Part shown: in pieces, positions 53,617 through 64,000 of the stretch
Position numbering within the stretch: position 1 is the stretch's first letter
Layout of the letters: each line of letters begins with the position of its first letter
Source of the DNA: Planococcus shixiaomingii
GTDB lineage: Bacteria; Bacillota; Bacilli; Bacillales_A; Planococcaceae
DNA length: 64,000 nt
Direction: 5' to 3'
NCBI RefSeq assembly: GCF_030413615.1
Contig: NZ_CP129236.1
Location: 2,464,001-2,528,000 of the forward strand
Made by a program: the position numbers and the translations under genes
The notes under the pieces: model-generated
The model's database searches: none
What the model saw: the letters and a program-made list of their open reading frames with translations, nothing else
Told to the model about the DNA's origin: nothing

Positions 53617-53934
53617 TCACCCCCGGTTATTTTCGTCGAATAAGCTAGTTAGTTTTTTAGCAAATCCTGCATCCGTTATTGCAATTACTACTCGTTCATC
53701 TTTGCCGATCGCATGGCCAAGTTCATATCTCGTGCCAAATTCATGCACAGCGACATTGTACGTTTTGCATTTATCGTGCAATTTTTTGTTCGTGTTGGCC
53801 GAAGCATCTTCAGCTAATATAACCATCTTCGCTTTGCCTTTGCGCACTTCGTTCACTACCAGTTCTTCCCCGGTAATGGTCATGCGTGCACGGGTAGCTA
53901 AGCCAAGAAATTGAAGAATTTTTTGTTTGTTCAT
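53617..53934 (-). CDS. ylxQ: L7Ae-family ribosomal protein YlxQ
   Basis: A 105-residue protein of the L7Ae/L30e fold. [27 protein letters not shown] (shown from [15 protein letters not shown]) and [19 protein letters not shown] are the typical K-turn RNA-binding segments. Members bind K-turns in RNA; the cellular partner is unsettled. It lies five bases before infB and touches ylxR. Confidence 0.9.
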   Translation of the reverse strand: MNKQKILQFLGLATRARMTITGEELVVNEVRKGKAKMVILAEDASANTNKKLHDKCKTYNVAVHEFGTRYELGHAIGKDERVVIAITDAGFAKKLTSLFDENNRG

Positions 53935-54212
53935 TATTTCAGCTGCTCTCTTAGAACGACGCGAATCAATTCATCGTATATTTCTTCCGGAATTTTTACT
54001 TCCAGCTGATTTTCAAGCACTTTCTTTTTGCGTGCAACCGCGATTGCTTCTTCCGTTTTAGAGACATATGCTCCGCGGCCTGATTTCTTTCCGGTCAAGT
54101 CGACAGATACTTCGCCTTCTTTTGAACGGACTACACGGATCATTTCTTTTTTAGGATGCATCTCGCCTGTCGCTACACACTTCCGAAGTGGAATTTTTTT
54201 TTGCAGAGCCAA
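53934..54212 (-). CDS. ylxR: YlxR family RNA-binding/nucleoid protein
   Basis: A 92-residue basic protein. PLRKCVATGEMHPKKEMIRVV and the GKKSGRGAYVSKT motif define the YlxR/RnpM family. The B. subtilis homologue has been described as a modulator of RNase P and a regulator of transcription. It sits between nusA and ylxQ as usual. Confidence 0.9.
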   Translation of the reverse strand: MALQKKIPLRKCVATGEMHPKKEMIRVVRSKEGEVSVDLTGKKSGRGAYVSKTEEAIAVARKKKVLENQLEVKIPEEIYDELIRVVLREQLK

Positions 54213-54232
54213 CGGACATCACCTTTTCTCTG

Positions 54233-55360
54233 TTATTCTTTTTCGTCGTAGAAATCGAAATCGTCTAGTTCTTCACCGGATTCTACCAATTCAATCGTAG
54301 CGTTCGGGTTAGGATAGATTCCCATTTCGCGCGCATCAGTTTCACTCTTAATATCGATTTTCCAACCAGTCAGCTTTGCTGCAAGGCGCGCATTTTGCCC
54401 ACGCTTACCAATTGCAAGCGATAATTGGTAATCAGGTACGACCACAGTCGTCGATTTTTCTTCTTCATTGACTTGTACATCCAAGACTTTTGATGGGCTA
54501 AGCGCGTTTGCTACGAATACCACCGGTTCTTCGGACCATTCAACAATATCAATTTTTTCGCCGTTCAGTTCGTTGACGATAGTTTGGACGCGAGCGCCTT
54601 TAGCCCCTACACACGAACCTACTGGGTCGATGTCGTCACGGTGCGCAACTACAGAGATTTTAGAACGGTCGCCCGCTTCACGTGCAATCGATTTGATTTC
54701 AACAATGCCATCGTAAATTTCAGGCACTTCTGTTTCAAACAAACGGCGCAATAAGCCCGGATGCGTTCGTGATACAAACACTTGCGGTCCGCGTGTTGTG
54801 CGTTCCACTTTCGTAATATACACTTTGATGCGGTCATGCGGCTGATAAGATTCATTCGGCATTTGCTCAGTTTGCGGAAGAACTGCTTCCACTTTGCCAA
54901 GGCCGACATACAAATTGCGTGCATCCATACGTTCCACGATGCCGTTGACAATATCATCGGCACGGTCGACAAATTCTTCAAAGATCAAGCCGCGTTCTGC
55001 TTCTCTCACTCGTTGCGTAACGACTTGCTTAGCAGTTTGTGCAGCAATACGGCCGAAATTGCGGGGAGTTACTTCTTCTTCCACAACATCGCCGAGTTCA
55101 TAAGCAGGATTGATCACTCGTGCATCTTCCAGGGAAATGTGCAGGCGTTCGTCTTCCACTTCTTCTACTACGTCTTTACGGGAATACACAAGCATCGTAC
55201 CCGTATCTAAATTTAAATCGACCCGCACGTTTTGTGCTTGGTTAAAGTTGCGCTTATACGCTGTAACCAATGCCGCTTCAATCGCTTCAATCAGCACATC
55301 ACGCGAAATCCCTTTTTGTTTCTCTAATGCATCTAAAGCATCTAATAGCTCACTGCTCAT
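54233..55360 (-). CDS. nusA: Transcription termination/antitermination factor NusA
   Basis: A 375-residue RNA polymerase-binding factor that promotes pausing, intrinsic termination and rRNA antitermination. The N-terminal polymerase-binding domain (about 1-130) is followed by S1 ([23 protein letters not shown] region) and two KH domains, with [24 protein letters not shown] (shown as [18 protein letters not shown]) and [20 protein letters not shown]. The acidic tail ends FYDEKE. As in other Firmicutes there is no C-terminal acidic repeat domain. Confidence 0.97.
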   Translation of the reverse strand: MSSELLDALDALEKQKGISRDVLIEAIEAALVTAYKRNFNQAQNVRVDLNLDTGTMLVYSRKDVVEEVEDERLHISLEDARVINPAYELGDVVEEEVTPRNFGRIAAQTAKQVVTQRVREAERGLIFEEFVDRADDIVNGIVERMDARNLYVGLGKVEAVLPQTEQMPNESYQPHDRIKVYITKVERTTRGPQVFVSRTHPGLLRRLFETEVPEIYDGIVEIKSIAREAGDRSKISVVAHRDDIDPVGSCVGAKGARVQTIVNELNGEKIDIVEWSEEPVVFVANALSPSKVLDVQVNEEEKSTTVVVPDYQLSLAIGKRGQNARLAAKLTGWKIDIKSETDAREMGIYPNPNATIELVESGEELDDFDFYDEKE

Positions 55361-55367
55361 CTTTTAT

Positions 55368-55868
55368 TCACTCCCAAGTTCTCAAATCAGGTTTTGCAGA
55401 AAAATCAATGGCAAGGCGGATGACTGCTATTTTCTGTCTTTCTACCACAATTGTTTTTCTTCTAGTCTTGATTTTAATTTCAATTTCTACTTTTTCTTCG
55501 TCATAAGAAATCAAATAGCCTTCGAATTCTTTTGCATCCTCGATCGGTTCATACGTTTTAATGTAGATAAACCGGCCGAGAGCTTTGGCGAAATCTTTTT
55601 CTTTTTTTAATGGGCGTTCCGCACCAGGTGAAGAAACTTCCAAAAAATAATTTTGTTCGATTGGGTCTTGCTTGTCCAATACGTCACTAAGCTTTTCACT
55701 TACCATTGCGCATTGGTCAATATCGATTGGTGCTTCCGGATTATCTACGTAGACACGTAAAAACCAATTGCGTCCTTCTTTTAAAAATTCTACGTCGACC
55801 AGTTCTAATTTTAGTTCATCGACGATTGGTTGGGCGATTTGCTCGACTGTTTCTGTAATTTTGCTCAT
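55368..55868 (-). CDS. rimP: Ribosome maturation factor RimP
   Basis: A 166-residue 30S assembly factor. The N-terminal domain contains LELVDVEFLKEGRNWFLRVYVD (shown from LVDVEFLKEGRNWFLRV) and DIDQCAMVSEKLSDVLD, followed by YFLEVSSPGAERPL, the family signature. ATG 55868 (MSKITETVEQ) was chosen because AGGAGG lies five bases upstream. It is the first gene of the nusA-infB operon, and its leader contains copy 2 of the 150-base repeat. Confidence 0.95.
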   Translation of the reverse strand: MSKITETVEQIAQPIVDELKLELVDVEFLKEGRNWFLRVYVDNPEAPIDIDQCAMVSEKLSDVLDKQDPIEQNYFLEVSSPGAERPLKKEKDFAKALGRFIYIKTYEPIEDAKEFEGYLISYDEEKVEIEIKIKTRRKTIVVERQKIAVIRLAIDFSAKPDLRTWE

Positions 55869-55889
55869 ACATGCCTCCTGCCAATTTTG

Positions 55890-56036
55890 TCCCGCTTTAA
55901 CGGGCAGCAATTCTCCCACTTTCGTAGCGGAAGATCAACTGCCGTAAAAGCCTGCTTAGTTCAACTGCCACTCAGTGGGAAATGAAGAAAACTCTCACTG
56001 AATCGAGTTTTTCTTTATGCCATAACAACAGAAAAG
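55890..56036. repeat. Structured dispersed repeat, copy 2 (upstream of rimP)
   Basis: The unit matches 17839-17998 along its length in the same orientation, starting TCCCGCTTTAACGG and ending CAGAAAAGAG. The promoter of the rimP operon must lie in or beyond it, as the repeat fills the space between the polC terminator and rimP. Confidence 0.75.
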
Positions 56037-56055
56037 AGCGGGAAATCCCACTCTT
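56034..56055 (-). terminator. Terminator of polC
   Basis: AAGAG-GGGA (56034-56043) pairs with 56046-56055, with one mismatch, and is followed by a T-rich stretch on the minus strand. Confidence 0.7.
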
Positions 56056-56120
56056 CTGCGACAGAGCTATCAATAAATGTTATTACAATAATACCATATT
56101 CCACCTGGCAATGCAACTGA

Positions 56121-59100
56121 CTAGAATAGGGACAGCTGGTTGGCATCTGGCATGCCTTCTAGACAACCGTGGTCATCCATATATTCAATAATCGTCTTAG
56201 AAACACGGCCGCGTTGCTGCAAATCTTCTTTTGACAAGAACACGCCTAGTTCACGGGCAGCGACAATTGATTTGGCCGCGTTTGTTCCCAGTCCAGGAAT
56301 CGCATTGAACGGCGGGATCAAGGTCTTGCCGTCGATAATGAACTGATCGGCAGACGACTTGTACAAGTCGACTTTTTGGAACGTATAACCGCGTTCAACC
56401 ATTTCAAGCGCCAATTCCATAACTGTCAGCAAGTTTTTCTCTTTTGTCGATGCTTCCAGTCCTTTGGCGTTTATTTCGTCAATTTTAGCTTTGATGGAAT
56501 GCGAACCTTTTGCCATTGCGTTGACGTCGAAGTCTTCTGCACGGACAGTAAAATAAGCTGCGTAATAAAGAATCGGGAAATGCACTTTAAAGTAAGCGAT
56601 GCGCACGGCCATCAAGACATAAGCAGCAGCGTGGGCTTTCGGGAACATGTATTTGATCTTTTTACATGATTCGATATACCAATTCGGCACGCCTTCTTTT
56701 TTCATCGCTTCTTCCATTTCCGGCGTTAGTCCTTTACCTTTTCGCACAGACTCCATAATTTTAAATGCTAGAGATGATTCCAACCCTTGATAGATCAAGT
56801 AAACCATTATGTCATCCCGGCAGCCGATAACGTCGGACAATTGGCATGTGCCGTTTTGGATCAATTCCTGCGCATTGCTCAACCACACGTCAGTGCCGTG
56901 TGACAAGCCCGAAATTTGGACCAGCTCTGAGAACGTTGTTGGTTTCGTTTCTTCAAGCATTTGCCGCACAAAACGCGTACCGAATTCCGGAATGCCGAAC
57001 GTACCGGTTTTACAGCCGATTTGCTTTTCTGTAACGCCAAGCGATTCGGTGCCAGAGAAAATTTTCATAACTTCCGGATCATCCGTCGGGATGGTTTTTG
57101 GATCGATGCCTGATAAATCTTGCAGCATTCGGATCACCGTCGGATCATCGTGCCCGAGAATATCGAGTTTCAGCAGATTGTCGTGGATGGAATGGAAATC
57201 AAAATGCGTCGTTTTCCATTCTGAATCCTGTGCATCTGCCGGAAACTGGATAGGAGAAAAATCGTAAATGTCCATATAATCCGGAACTACGATGATCCCC
57301 CCCGGGTGCTGTCCGGTGCTGCGCTTAACGCCGGAACAGCCTTGCACTAAGCGGTCAATTTCCGCTCCGCGAATCGTCATATTATGATCGTTCGCATAGC
57401 CCCGTACATAGCCATAGGCAGTTTTTTCAGCGACGGTTCCGATTGTCCCTGCCCGGAATACGTTGTCTTCACCGAACAGTTCTTTCGTGTAATTATGCGC
57501 ATGTGCCTGATACTCACCACTAAAGTTCAAATCGATATCGGGAACTTTATCTCCTTTAAATCCTAGGAACGTTTCAAACGGAATATCTTGCCCTTCTTTT
57601 GTATATGGAATACCACAATCCGGACAATCTTTGTCTTTCAAGTCAAAACCGGAACCGACAGAACCATCATCGAAAAACTCCGATTTCTTGCATTGCGGAC
57701 AAATGTAATGCGGCGGCAAAGGGTTAACTTCCGTGATTTCGGTCAACGTGGCCACAAGTGACGATCCAACAGATCCCCGAGAACCAACCAAATAACCGTC
57801 ATCCAGCGACTTCTTCACAAGTTTATGTGAAATCAAGTAGATAACTGCGAACCCATGACCGATGATCGATTTGAGTTCTTTTTCAATCCGTGCTTCAACA
57901 ATTTCCGGAAGTGTCTCTCCGTATATTTTGTGAGCCATTTGGTAACTGAGTTCTCGGACTTCTTCATCTGCACCTTCAATTTTCGGTGTATATAAATCGT
58001 CTTTGATCGGTTTAACAGTCTCTATCATATCGGAGATTTTATTGGAGTTTGCCACAACGATTTCATGTGCTGTTTCGGCTCCTAAAAATTCGAATGCATC
58101 AAGCATTTCATTAGTCGTTCTGAAATGGACTTTTGGCAGCTTGTGGCGATTCAAAGGATTGGCTCCACCTTGGGAACCGACCAGTACTTGGCGGAAGATC
58201 GCGTCATTTTCATCCAAGTAGTGAACATTGCCCGTTGCTACAAGAGGCAATTCCAATTTACGGCTCACTTTGACGAGTTTACGGATGACGTCTTCCAAGT
58301 TCCATTCATCGCGAATCAATTCACGTTCAATTAAATGCGAATAAACCTCTTTTGGATGTACTTCCAAATAATCGTAAAACTGGGCTGTCTGTTCGACTTC
58401 TTCCATCGATTTTTGCATGACCGCTTCAAAGACTTCTCCTTTATCGCATCCGGACCCTACAAGCAGCCCTTTGCGATGGCGCTGCAAAAGCGAACGAGGA
58501 ATGCGCGGCACACGATAAAAATAGTCGATATGCGAAGCCGAGACTAGCTTGAATAAGTTTTTTAAGCCCTCGTCATTTTGGGCCAGCAATGTGCAATGTG
58601 TCGGCCGAGAACGTTTATAAGCATCTCCGCTCCCTACATAGTCATTCAACTGGTCGTGGTAGAGAATGCCTTTTTCATGCGCTTCTTTCAACAAATGAGT
58701 CATCAAATAGGAAGTCGCTTCGGTATCGTAGATGGCTCGGTGATGCTGGGTCAAGTCGATGCCAAATTTTTTCGCCAATGTATTTAAGCGGTGATTTTTC
58801 AACTCGGGATGCAGCATACGCGCAAGCTCGAGCGTATCGATTGTCGCATGCTTTTTGTCAATTCCTAATTTTTTGTAAGCAACATACAAAAAGCCCATAT
58901 CGAACGAAGCATTGTGCGCAACCATAATGTGGTCGCCTGCCCATTCGTGGTATTTGCGGATCACTTCTTCCACTTCCGGCGCATTTTTTACCATGTCATC
59001 GGTAATGCCTGTGAGATCGATCGTCGTTGCTGATAATGGGTGGTGCGGGTTGGCAAAGCTTTCGAATTTATCAATGATATTGCCGCCTTTAATTTTTACA

Positions 59101-60428
59101 GCAGCAAGTTCAATGATCGTGTCGTAAACGGCGGACAAGCCGGTCGTCTCCAAGTCAAAGACTACGAAAGTTTCTTCTTCGAGCAAGGCGTGGCGTTCTT
59201 CGTAAGCGATCGGCACTCCGTCATCCACTAAGTTTGCTTCCAAACCGAAAATCGCTTTGATTCCGTATTTTTTGCTGGCTGCGTAAGCATCCGGGAACGA
59301 CTGGACACCGGCGTGGTCTGTAATAGCAATTGCGGGATGTCCCCATTTTGCGGCTTGCGCAACTAAGGAATCTACGGATGAGACGGCATCCATCGCGCTC
59401 ATCGGTGTATGCAGATGCAATTCCACCCGCTTTTCTTCTGCCGTATCCCGGCGAAGCTGCGGGTTGATTTCAGCCATATCTTGCGCCATCATAACCAAAT
59501 CGCGTACAAATGTATCCATTTGGATAGATCCGCGCGCTTTTAGCCACATGCCTTTTTTGACATTGGCCATAAGGTCAGCATCTTCTTTGTCGCGGGAGAA
59601 CATTTTCACCAAAATAGAATCGGTGTAGTCGGTCATTTTCACCGTCAGCAACGAGCGTCCGCTTCGAAGTTCACGAACTTCAACATCAAAGACGAAGCCT
59701 TCAATCGTTACCCGGCGTTCCTCATCGACGATCGACTGGATTTCAACAATATTCTCATCCGGTTTGATGGCGGTACCCATTTGGAAAGGACCTGAAGGTG
59801 TACCGTTTTCTTTGCGGTCGGTTTCTCTCTTTTTCATGTCTGCCAATGCTTTTTTCGCCATTTCTTCTTCTTGCAGGCGACGTTCTTCCATAAACGCGTT
59901 ATGGGCTTCTTCTTGATCTTCCTCAGAAAGAATAAAATCAATCGCAAGGCGAGGGAATCCGAATTGCTGATAAACGGCAGCTAATTTGTCGCTGTATTTT
60001 GATTTTAATGCCATCATTTCATGTTCATGACCGCATTTCAATATGAGTTTGCTGCCACTCCATTCCGGATTTTGGGTCAACAGGCGTTCGCGAAGCGGCG
60101 GCGCCATATCAGACAGTTCATCTACCGCGTGCTTCCAGTAAGCTTGTATGAGCTGGCCGTCGGTTGTTGCTTCTTCGCTTTCAATGTTCAATTGAACCGA
60201 AGCTATCGGTGAAAAAGTGGCGTGAAGCCGCTCTTTAAGTAAAAGATATAATTGTAGCGGCAAAACTTCGTTTAACTTTACGATAAATCGCCATGTCCGC
60301 TCTTTTTTATGGACGGTCATCCGTGTCAGTTCAGCCTCTTCAAAAAAGGGCATATTTACATCTTCCGTTAAGTCGAGATGCTGAAGAAGGAGTTTGAATC
60401 GCATCTTAGAATCTTGCTGGTTGGTCAT
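56121..60428 (-). CDS. polC: DNA polymerase III alpha subunit, PolC type
   Basis: A 1435-residue replicative polymerase of the Gram-positive type. In order: an N-terminal domain (about 1-200), an OB fold, a PHP domain ([15 protein letters not shown], about 332-346) interrupted by a DEDDh proofreading exonuclease ([20 protein letters not shown], about 425), the rest of the PHP domain, a zinc knuckle ([12 protein letters not shown] and [10 protein letters not shown]), the palm ([13 protein letters not shown]) and the C-terminal duplex-binding region. ATG 60428 ([14 protein letters not shown]) was chosen because AAGGGG precedes it. It is transcribed as a single gene downstream of proS. Confidence 0.97.
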   Translation of the reverse strand: MTNQQDSKMRFKLLLQHLDLTEDVNMPFFEEAELTRMTVHKKERTWRFIVKLNEVLPLQLYLLLKERLHATFSPIASVQLNIESEEATTDGQLIQAYWKHAVDELSDMAPPLRERLLTQNPEWSGSKLILKCGHEHEMMALKSKYSDKLAAVYQQFGFPRLAIDFILSEEDQEEAHNAFMEERRLQEEEMAKKALADMKKRETDRKENGTPSGPFQMGTAIKPDENIVEIQSIVDEERRVTIEGFVFDVEVRELRSGRSLLTVKMTDYTDSILVKMFSRDKEDADLMANVKKGMWLKARGSIQMDTFVRDLVMMAQDMAEINPQLRRDTAEEKRVELHLHTPMSAMDAVSSVDSLVAQAAKWGHPAIAITDHAGVQSFPDAYAASKKYGIKAIFGLEANLVDDGVPIAYEERHALLEEETFVVFDLETTGLSAVYDTIIELAAVKIKGGNIIDKFESFANPHHPLSATTIDLTGITDDMVKNAPEVEEVIRKYHEWAGDHIMVAHNASFDMGFLYVAYKKLGIDKKHATIDTLELARMLHPELKNHRLNTLAKKFGIDLTQHHRAIYDTEATSYLMTHLLKEAHEKGILYHDQLNDYVGSGDAYKRSRPTHCTLLAQNDEGLKNLFKLVSASHIDYFYRVPRIPRSLLQRHRKGLLVGSGCDKGEVFEAVMQKSMEEVEQTAQFYDYLEVHPKEVYSHLIERELIRDEWNLEDVIRKLVKVSRKLELPLVATGNVHYLDENDAIFRQVLVGSQGGANPLNRHKLPKVHFRTTNEMLDAFEFLGAETAHEIVVANSNKISDMIETVKPIKDDLYTPKIEGADEEVRELSYQMAHKIYGETLPEIVEARIEKELKSIIGHGFAVIYLISHKLVKKSLDDGYLVGSRGSVGSSLVATLTEITEVNPLPPHYICPQCKKSEFFDDGSVGSGFDLKDKDCPDCGIPYTKEGQDIPFETFLGFKGDKVPDIDLNFSGEYQAHAHNYTKELFGEDNVFRAGTIGTVAEKTAYGYVRGYANDHNMTIRGAEIDRLVQGCSGVKRSTGQHPGGIIVVPDYMDIYDFSPIQFPADAQDSEWKTTHFDFHSIHDNLLKLDILGHDDPTVIRMLQDLSGIDPKTIPTDDPEVMKIFSGTESLGVTEKQIGCKTGTFGIPEFGTRFVRQMLEETKPTTFSELVQISGLSHGTDVWLSNAQELIQNGTCQLSDVIGCRDDIMVYLIYQGLESSLAFKIMESVRKGKGLTPEMEEAMKKEGVPNWYIESCKKIKYMFPKAHAAAYVLMAVRIAYFKVHFPILYYAAYFTVRAEDFDVNAMAKGSHSIKAKIDEINAKGLEASTKEKNLLTVMELALEMVERGYTFQKVDLYKSSADQFIIDGKTLIPPFNAIPGLGTNAAKSIVAARELGVFLSKEDLQQRGRVSKTIIEYMDDHGCLEGMPDANQLSLF

Positions 60429-60746
60429 AATTATCCCCTTCGTAACAATATTTAATAAAAATGTGTGAAACATATTCCGCAAAAGGGCTCCGCTTTCTGC
60501 GGGTTTGCGCTTGAATCTCTGCCGTTTTGCTTCACATCTTTTAATCAACTAACAACAAAACAGCAATTCTACAGGAGATCGCTGGGAATAATAAAAATCT
60601 TCTTAGCTTCGGCGCATCTCGGGGCTTGGCCCAAAGCGTCCGAAGCGGTATTTAAACGCAAACTTCTTTCGTTCATCTTAAATAGCATAAGAAAAAGAAA
60701 GGAAAGTACAGGAGTACTTTCCTTTCTATCATATCAGATTTTGCGA
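60429..60746. repeat. polC-proS gap with two repeat remnants
   Basis: The gap of 318 bases holds no gene. Bases 60478-60534 are a short member of the MITE-like family (GCAAAAG end, CGCTTTCTGCGGG, GTTTTGC end). Bases 60602-60649 are an inverted, shortened copy of the repeat at 25965-26063, beginning CTTAGCTTCGGCGC and ending CCGAAGCGGT. The proS terminator lies at 60696-60727. Confidence 0.65.
60696..60727 (-). terminator. Terminator of proS
   Basis: AGAAAGGAAAGTAC (60696-60709) pairs perfectly with 60714-60727 around AGGA, just after the proS stop. Confidence 0.92.
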
Positions 60747-62450
60747 TTAATTTTTAAAGAATTGCTGCAGCTGGTCGAGCAATTCTTCTTGCTTCCATTC
60801 GAAAGTCTCGCCAGTCCGGCGATTCTTGACTTCTAAAATTCCTTCAGCTGCTTTTTTTCCGACAGTGATCCGAAGCGGCAAACCGATCAAATCTGCATCG
60901 GCAAATTTAACGCCAGCACGTTCGATCCGGTCATCAAGAAGCACTTCATAACGATTGGATTTGAGCAGTTGATATAACTCTTCGCCAAGGCCGCGCTGCA
61001 CTTCGTCTTTCATGTTGACAGGAACAATGTGGACTTCATAAGGCGCAATCGCATCTGGCCATGTAAAGCCGTTGTCATCCTGGAACTGTTCAGCTACAGC
61101 AGCCATGACACGGGAAACTCCAATGCCGTAGCAGCCCATGATGTATGGCATTGCTCTTCCTTGATCGTTCAAGAACGTCGCTTTCATGTCTTCACTGTAT
61201 CTAGTTCCCAGTTTGAAGATGTGCCCCACTTCGATTCCTTTGGCAAATTGGATCGTTCCTTCACCGTCAGGCGATGGATCTCCCTCTTGCACGAAACGCA
61301 GATCGGCATAAGCGTCAACTGTAAAGTCTTGTTCCGGTGTTACGTTTACCAGATGGAATCCGTCTTCATTTGCACCAGTCACACCGTTCACAATTGTTTT
61401 GATTGCGTGATCGGCAAAGACCCGAATTGAAGAAGGCAGCTTCACAGGTCCGATAGAACCGATGTCGCAAGATAGCAGTTCTTTCACTTCTTCAGGTGTA
61501 GCAAGTTCAACAACTTTAGCACCTGTTGCGTGTTTGACTTTCACTTCATTGATATCGTGGTCTCCGCGAGAAAGAACGATTACCAATTCTTCATCCGCTT
61601 TAAAAACAAGCGTCTTGATGCATTGGTCTGCAGTTGTTCCTAAAAACTCCGCTACTTGAGAAATCGTTTTTTGATCTGGAGTTTCGACTTTCTCCATATC
61701 TTTTGCCGATTCTGTCGGAGCTGGGTAATCGACCTTTACTGCCGCCATTTCAATATTGGCTGCATAAGAAGATTGATCCGAATACGCAATCGTATCTTCC
61801 CCGATTTCCGACAGCACCATGAACTCGTGGTTGTCTTTACCGCCGATGGCTCCTGAATCCGCGATTACCGCACGGAAATTCAAACCTAGTCGTGTAAAGA
61901 TGTTCGTATATGCTTGCATCATATCGTTATAAGTATCATCTAAGCTTTCAGGAGTAGCATGGAAAGAATAAGCATCTTTCATCAAAAATTCCCGTCCACG
62001 GAGCAATCCGAAGCGCGGACGCTTCTCATCTCTGAATTTCGATTGGATCTGGAATAAATTCAGAGGCAACTTTTTATAAGATTTGACTTCATCGCGCAAC
62101 AAACTGGTGATGACTTCTTCATGCGTCGCGCCAAGTGCAAATTCACGGCCGTTCCGGTCTTTCAAGCGCATCAATTCATCGCCGTACGAATACCAGCGGC
62201 CTGTTTCTTGCCACAATTCCGCTTGCTGCATAGCTGGAAGAAAAACTTCCACACTGTTTACAGCTTCCATTTCTTCGCGGATGACGTTTTCCACTTTTTG
62301 AAGGACGCGTTTGCCAAGTGGCAAAAACGAATAAATGCCGCTAGTGTTTTGGCGGATAAAACCTGCCCGTAATAACAGCTGATGTGATTTAACTTCTGCA
62401 TCGGCTGGCGTTTCTCTTAAAGTCGGGATAAAAGTTGCTGTTTGTTTCAT
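60747..62450 (-). CDS. proS: Prolyl-tRNA synthetase, bacterial type
   Basis: A 567-residue class II synthetase that charges tRNA-Pro. [22 protein letters not shown] (motif 1 region, shown from [12 protein letters not shown]), [24 protein letters not shown] (motif 2, shown from [17 protein letters not shown]) and [17 protein letters not shown] (motif 3) are present. Residues about 225-385 form the INS editing domain that hydrolyses Ala-tRNA-Pro, which identifies the bacterial form. ATG 62450 follows GAGGTG. It lies between rseP and polC as in B. subtilis. Confidence 0.97.
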   Translation of the reverse strand: MKQTATFIPTLRETPADAEVKSHQLLLRAGFIRQNTSGIYSFLPLGKRVLQKVENVIREEMEAVNSVEVFLPAMQQAELWQETGRWYSYGDELMRLKDRNGREFALGATHEEVITSLLRDEVKSYKKLPLNLFQIQSKFRDEKRPRFGLLRGREFLMKDAYSFHATPESLDDTYNDMMQAYTNIFTRLGLNFRAVIADSGAIGGKDNHEFMVLSEIGEDTIAYSDQSSYAANIEMAAVKVDYPAPTESAKDMEKVETPDQKTISQVAEFLGTTADQCIKTLVFKADEELVIVLSRGDHDINEVKVKHATGAKVVELATPEEVKELLSCDIGSIGPVKLPSSIRVFADHAIKTIVNGVTGANEDGFHLVNVTPEQDFTVDAYADLRFVQEGDPSPDGEGTIQFAKGIEVGHIFKLGTRYSEDMKATFLNDQGRAMPYIMGCYGIGVSRVMAAVAEQFQDDNGFTWPDAIAPYEVHIVPVNMKDEVQRGLGEELYQLLKSNRYEVLLDDRIERAGVKFADADLIGLPLRITVGKKAAEGILEVKNRRTGETFEWKQEELLDQLQQFFKN

Positions 62451-62843
62451 TCCAAAATACACCTCAACTGACTGTTAGTTTTTTTCTGTAAAAGCAGTAA
62501 TTTCTATATCACTTATTGCAGGAATGGCAAAGACGCCATTTTCTCGAGCCCTCAACGCTTGTCGGGACTGAGAGAGGCGCCTTCGCTTTTGTTTTTGTCT
62601 AGCTCCGGCGGCTAGCCCCTCGATGTCGCTTCGGCCTTGCCGCTCATGGCCAGGTGCGCCATGATCTTCAAGTCCTCCAGCGCTTGTCCAGTCTTCAGCG
62701 CCTAGCTCTTCGGGTCATAAGCCAGCCTGGCTGTGCGGCAAAGACCGCCGCTTCGCCAGTCAGTCTTATGCCTGTCAGAGCTGAATAGGCACTTAAGCTT
62801 TTCTTTTTGTCGGGGCTGTAACAGCCGCCTTCGCTTTTGTTAA
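62451..62843. repeat. rseP-proS gap built of GC-rich repeats
   Basis: There is no gene in this stretch. A module TTGTCGGG.CTG...GCCTTCGCTTTTGTT occurs at 62557-62594 and again at 62806-62842 as a direct repeat. Between them is a GC-rich unit starting GTCTAGCTCCGGCGGCTAGC (62596 on) with several short inverted repeats, such as CTAGCTCC/GGCTAG and GCCTAGCTC. The arrangement looks like a dispersed intergenic repeat that has been inserted or expanded between two identical modules. Confidence 0.65.
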
Positions 62844-64000
62844 TTAAAAGAAGAACCGCTGGATGTCATTCCAAGTGACGACAATCATCAACAGCATGAG
62901 AAGCATGATGCCGACGAAATGGACCATTCCTTCTTTTTGGCGGTCCACCGGTTTGCCGCGGACAGCTTCAATCACGAAGAACATAAGCCGTCCGCCATCT
63001 AATGCTGGCAGTGGCAATAAGTTCATGATTCCCAAGTTGATGCTGAGCATTCCAGCCCAGCTCATTAACGTAAAGACGCCATATTTCGCGACTTCTTCCG
63101 TTGTCTTATATATTCCAACTGGTCCCGACAACGCATCAATGGTAAATTGGCCCGTTACGAGCATGCCCAGCAAACGGAAAATTTCCTTGAACCAGAACAC
63201 TGTTTGTTCAGCACCATAGACGAAAGAACCTAAGAAATCTTTTTCAAGCGGGCTCTTGTACAGTACGCCGATCACTCCCACTTTTTCAGGGGATTCTTCC
63301 GAAACTTCCGGAGTAATGGTGAATTCAATCGGTTGTCCGTCGCGATCCACTTCAAATGCCAGCGGATTGCCCGCATTCACTTGAACTGTATTGACCAATT
63401 CATCCCATGAGCCAATTGGCTTGCCATCGATTTCCTTAACCAAGTCGCCGTTTTGCATTCCAGCTTCAGAAGCCGGGCTTTCTTCGGTTACCTGGGTCAC
63501 AACAGGTTCGTATGTTGGAATTCCTTGCATTAAACCAAGAGCTGTAAAGATGAAAAACGCTAAAATGAAATTGAACATCGGACCAGCAAGAATCGTCAAG
63601 AAACGGTGACCGATGCTCTTCGAATCAAATTGGCGGTCGTACGGTGCCAAAATCGATTCTCTGCCGTTTTCTTCAATCACTGCGTCACGAGCAACTTCGA
63701 TTCGAACAAATTTTTCCTCTTCATCGTATCCTTTAATGTAAAGCTCTTTGTCAAGATCCGCTTCTTCCACTTCAAGCAGCAAAATTTCCGGATACATCGT
63801 TTTTTGGTTCATGACCACTTTTTCAGCCATTCCGTCTTTATTCAACAAAATGCCTACACGATGCCCTGCTTGAATTTGAATGGTATCTAAATCTTCACCG
63901 GCCATACGCACATACCCGCCAATTGGCAGTAGACGAAGCGTATAAATCGTTTCACCTTTTGTGATGCCTAAAATTTTCGGACCCATCCCAATTGCAAATT
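62844..64000 (-). CDS. rseP: RIP metalloprotease RseP (RasP), N-terminus outside window
   Basis: The last roughly 385 residues of a site-2-type intramembrane protease that cleaves regulated membrane proteins such as anti-sigma factors. The frame is open to base 64000, so the N-terminal helix with the HExxH zinc motif lies beyond the edge. Visible are FAIGMGPKILGITKGET-type sequence, the membrane helix FNFILAFFIFTALGL, a PDZ domain (about EESPASEAGMQNGDLVKEIDGKPIG, shown from SEAGMQNGDLVKEIDG) and the third metal-ligand motif MNLLPLPALDGGRL. The C-terminus has one further helix. It lies upstream of proS. Confidence 0.95.
   Translation of the reverse strand, partial: FAIGMGPKILGITKGETIYTLRLLPIGGYVRMAGEDLDTIQIQAGHRVGILLNKDGMAEKVVMNQKTMYPEILLLEVEEADLDKELYIKGYDEEEKFVRIEVARDAVIEENGRESILAPYDRQFDSKSIGHRFLTILAGPMFNFILAFFIFTALGLMQGIPTYEPVVTQVTEESPASEAGMQNGDLVKEIDGKPIGSWDELVNTVQVNAGNPLAFEVDRDGQPIEFTITPEVSEESPEKVGVIGVLYKSPLEKDFLGSFVYGAEQTVFWFKEIFRLLGMLVTGQFTIDALSGPVGIYKTTEEVAKYGVFTLMSWAGMLSINLGIMNLLPLPALDGGRLMFFVIEAVRGKPVDRQKEGMVHFVGIMLLMLLMIVVTWNDIQRFFF

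Noticed and set aside
60429-60548. An N-terminal extension of PolC that begins with [10 protein letters not shown]
   Set aside because: It is encoded by a repeat remnant, has no ribosome binding site, and the ATG at 60428 has AAGGGG and matches the family start.
62451-62600. A T-box leader ahead of proS
   Set aside because: No T-box consensus or specifier hairpin is visible; the upstream DNA is a dispersed repeat.
1-64000. A new defence or biosynthetic system
   Set aside because: Apart from the small accessory stretch before 5200, the genes are conserved housekeeping genes in known order. I could not support any multi-gene novel system.

Overview
The window is a chromosomal segment of a non-spore-forming, low-GC Gram-positive bacterium of the Planococcaceae, most likely Planococcus or a close relative. 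The gene order follows the Bacillus subtilis block from ynbB-glnR-glnA through hfq-miaA, mutL-mutS, ricA-miaB, ymdB-rny-recA-cinA-pgsA, the ymf cluster, ftsK-rnjB, mlpA-pnp-rpsO-ribF-truB, rbfA-infB-nusA-rimP and polC-proS-rseP. The sporulation and neighbouring genes expected from that block in Bacillus (cotE, spoVS, tdh-kbl, dpaAB, dapG-dapA, tepA, ymxH, ylxY, ymfJ) are not present. Genus assignment is inference from gene content and repeat types; I could not run a search.

Layout. 1-5200 is AT-rich accessory DNA: the start of an RsbR-like gene, a secreted LysM protein, a possible structured small RNA, several tiny membrane proteins (one with an apparent CTG start), a decayed phage-type gene, an unknown gene and an acetyltransferase. 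This region carries a second copy of the last 15 codons and terminator of glnA. 5201-9710 holds glnA, glnR (with a clear promoter and two GlnR boxes), a PLP enzyme, a TRIC-type channel, a rhodanese and hfq. 9722-17809 holds miaA, a lipase-like hydrolase, glpD with a structured leader, mutL and mutS. 18642-27705 carries ricA, miaB, ymdB, rny, recA, cinA, pgsA and rodZ. 27714-31908 has ymfK and the EF-P 5-aminopentanol-associated genes ymfI, ymfH, ymfF. 32162-37988 is a guanosine-type ABC importer with its GntR regulator. 38189-43471 has ftsK/spoIIIE, rnjB and asd. 44328-64000 is the RNA-processing and translation block: mlpA, pnp, rpsO, ribF, truB, rbfA, ylxP, infB, ylxQ, ylxR, nusA, rimP, then polC, proS and the 3' part of rseP.

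Almost every gene from 5201 onward is on the minus strand and most are conserved housekeeping genes. Together they cover mRNA decay and modification (rny, rnjB, pnp, hfq, ricA, miaA, miaB, truB), mismatch repair (mutL, mutS), recombination (recA), translation initiation and ribosome maturation (infB, rbfA, rimP, rpsO), DNA replication (polC) and envelope functions (pgsA, rodZ, rseP, ftsK).

The unusual material is in the gaps. I see several families of short structured repeats: a 120-180 bp MITE-like element with GCAAAAC-type inverted ends, a roughly 150 bp repeat directly upstream of both mutS and rimP, a repeat shared by the cinA-pgsA and polC-proS gaps, and a 20 bp tandem array by nupQ. I found no CRISPR array, no intact transposase or integrase, no rRNA or tRNA gene, and no recognisable new defence system. 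The best candidates for something undescribed are the glnA-duplicated accessory segment, the possible C-rich small RNA at 1705-1877 and the paired structured repeats.
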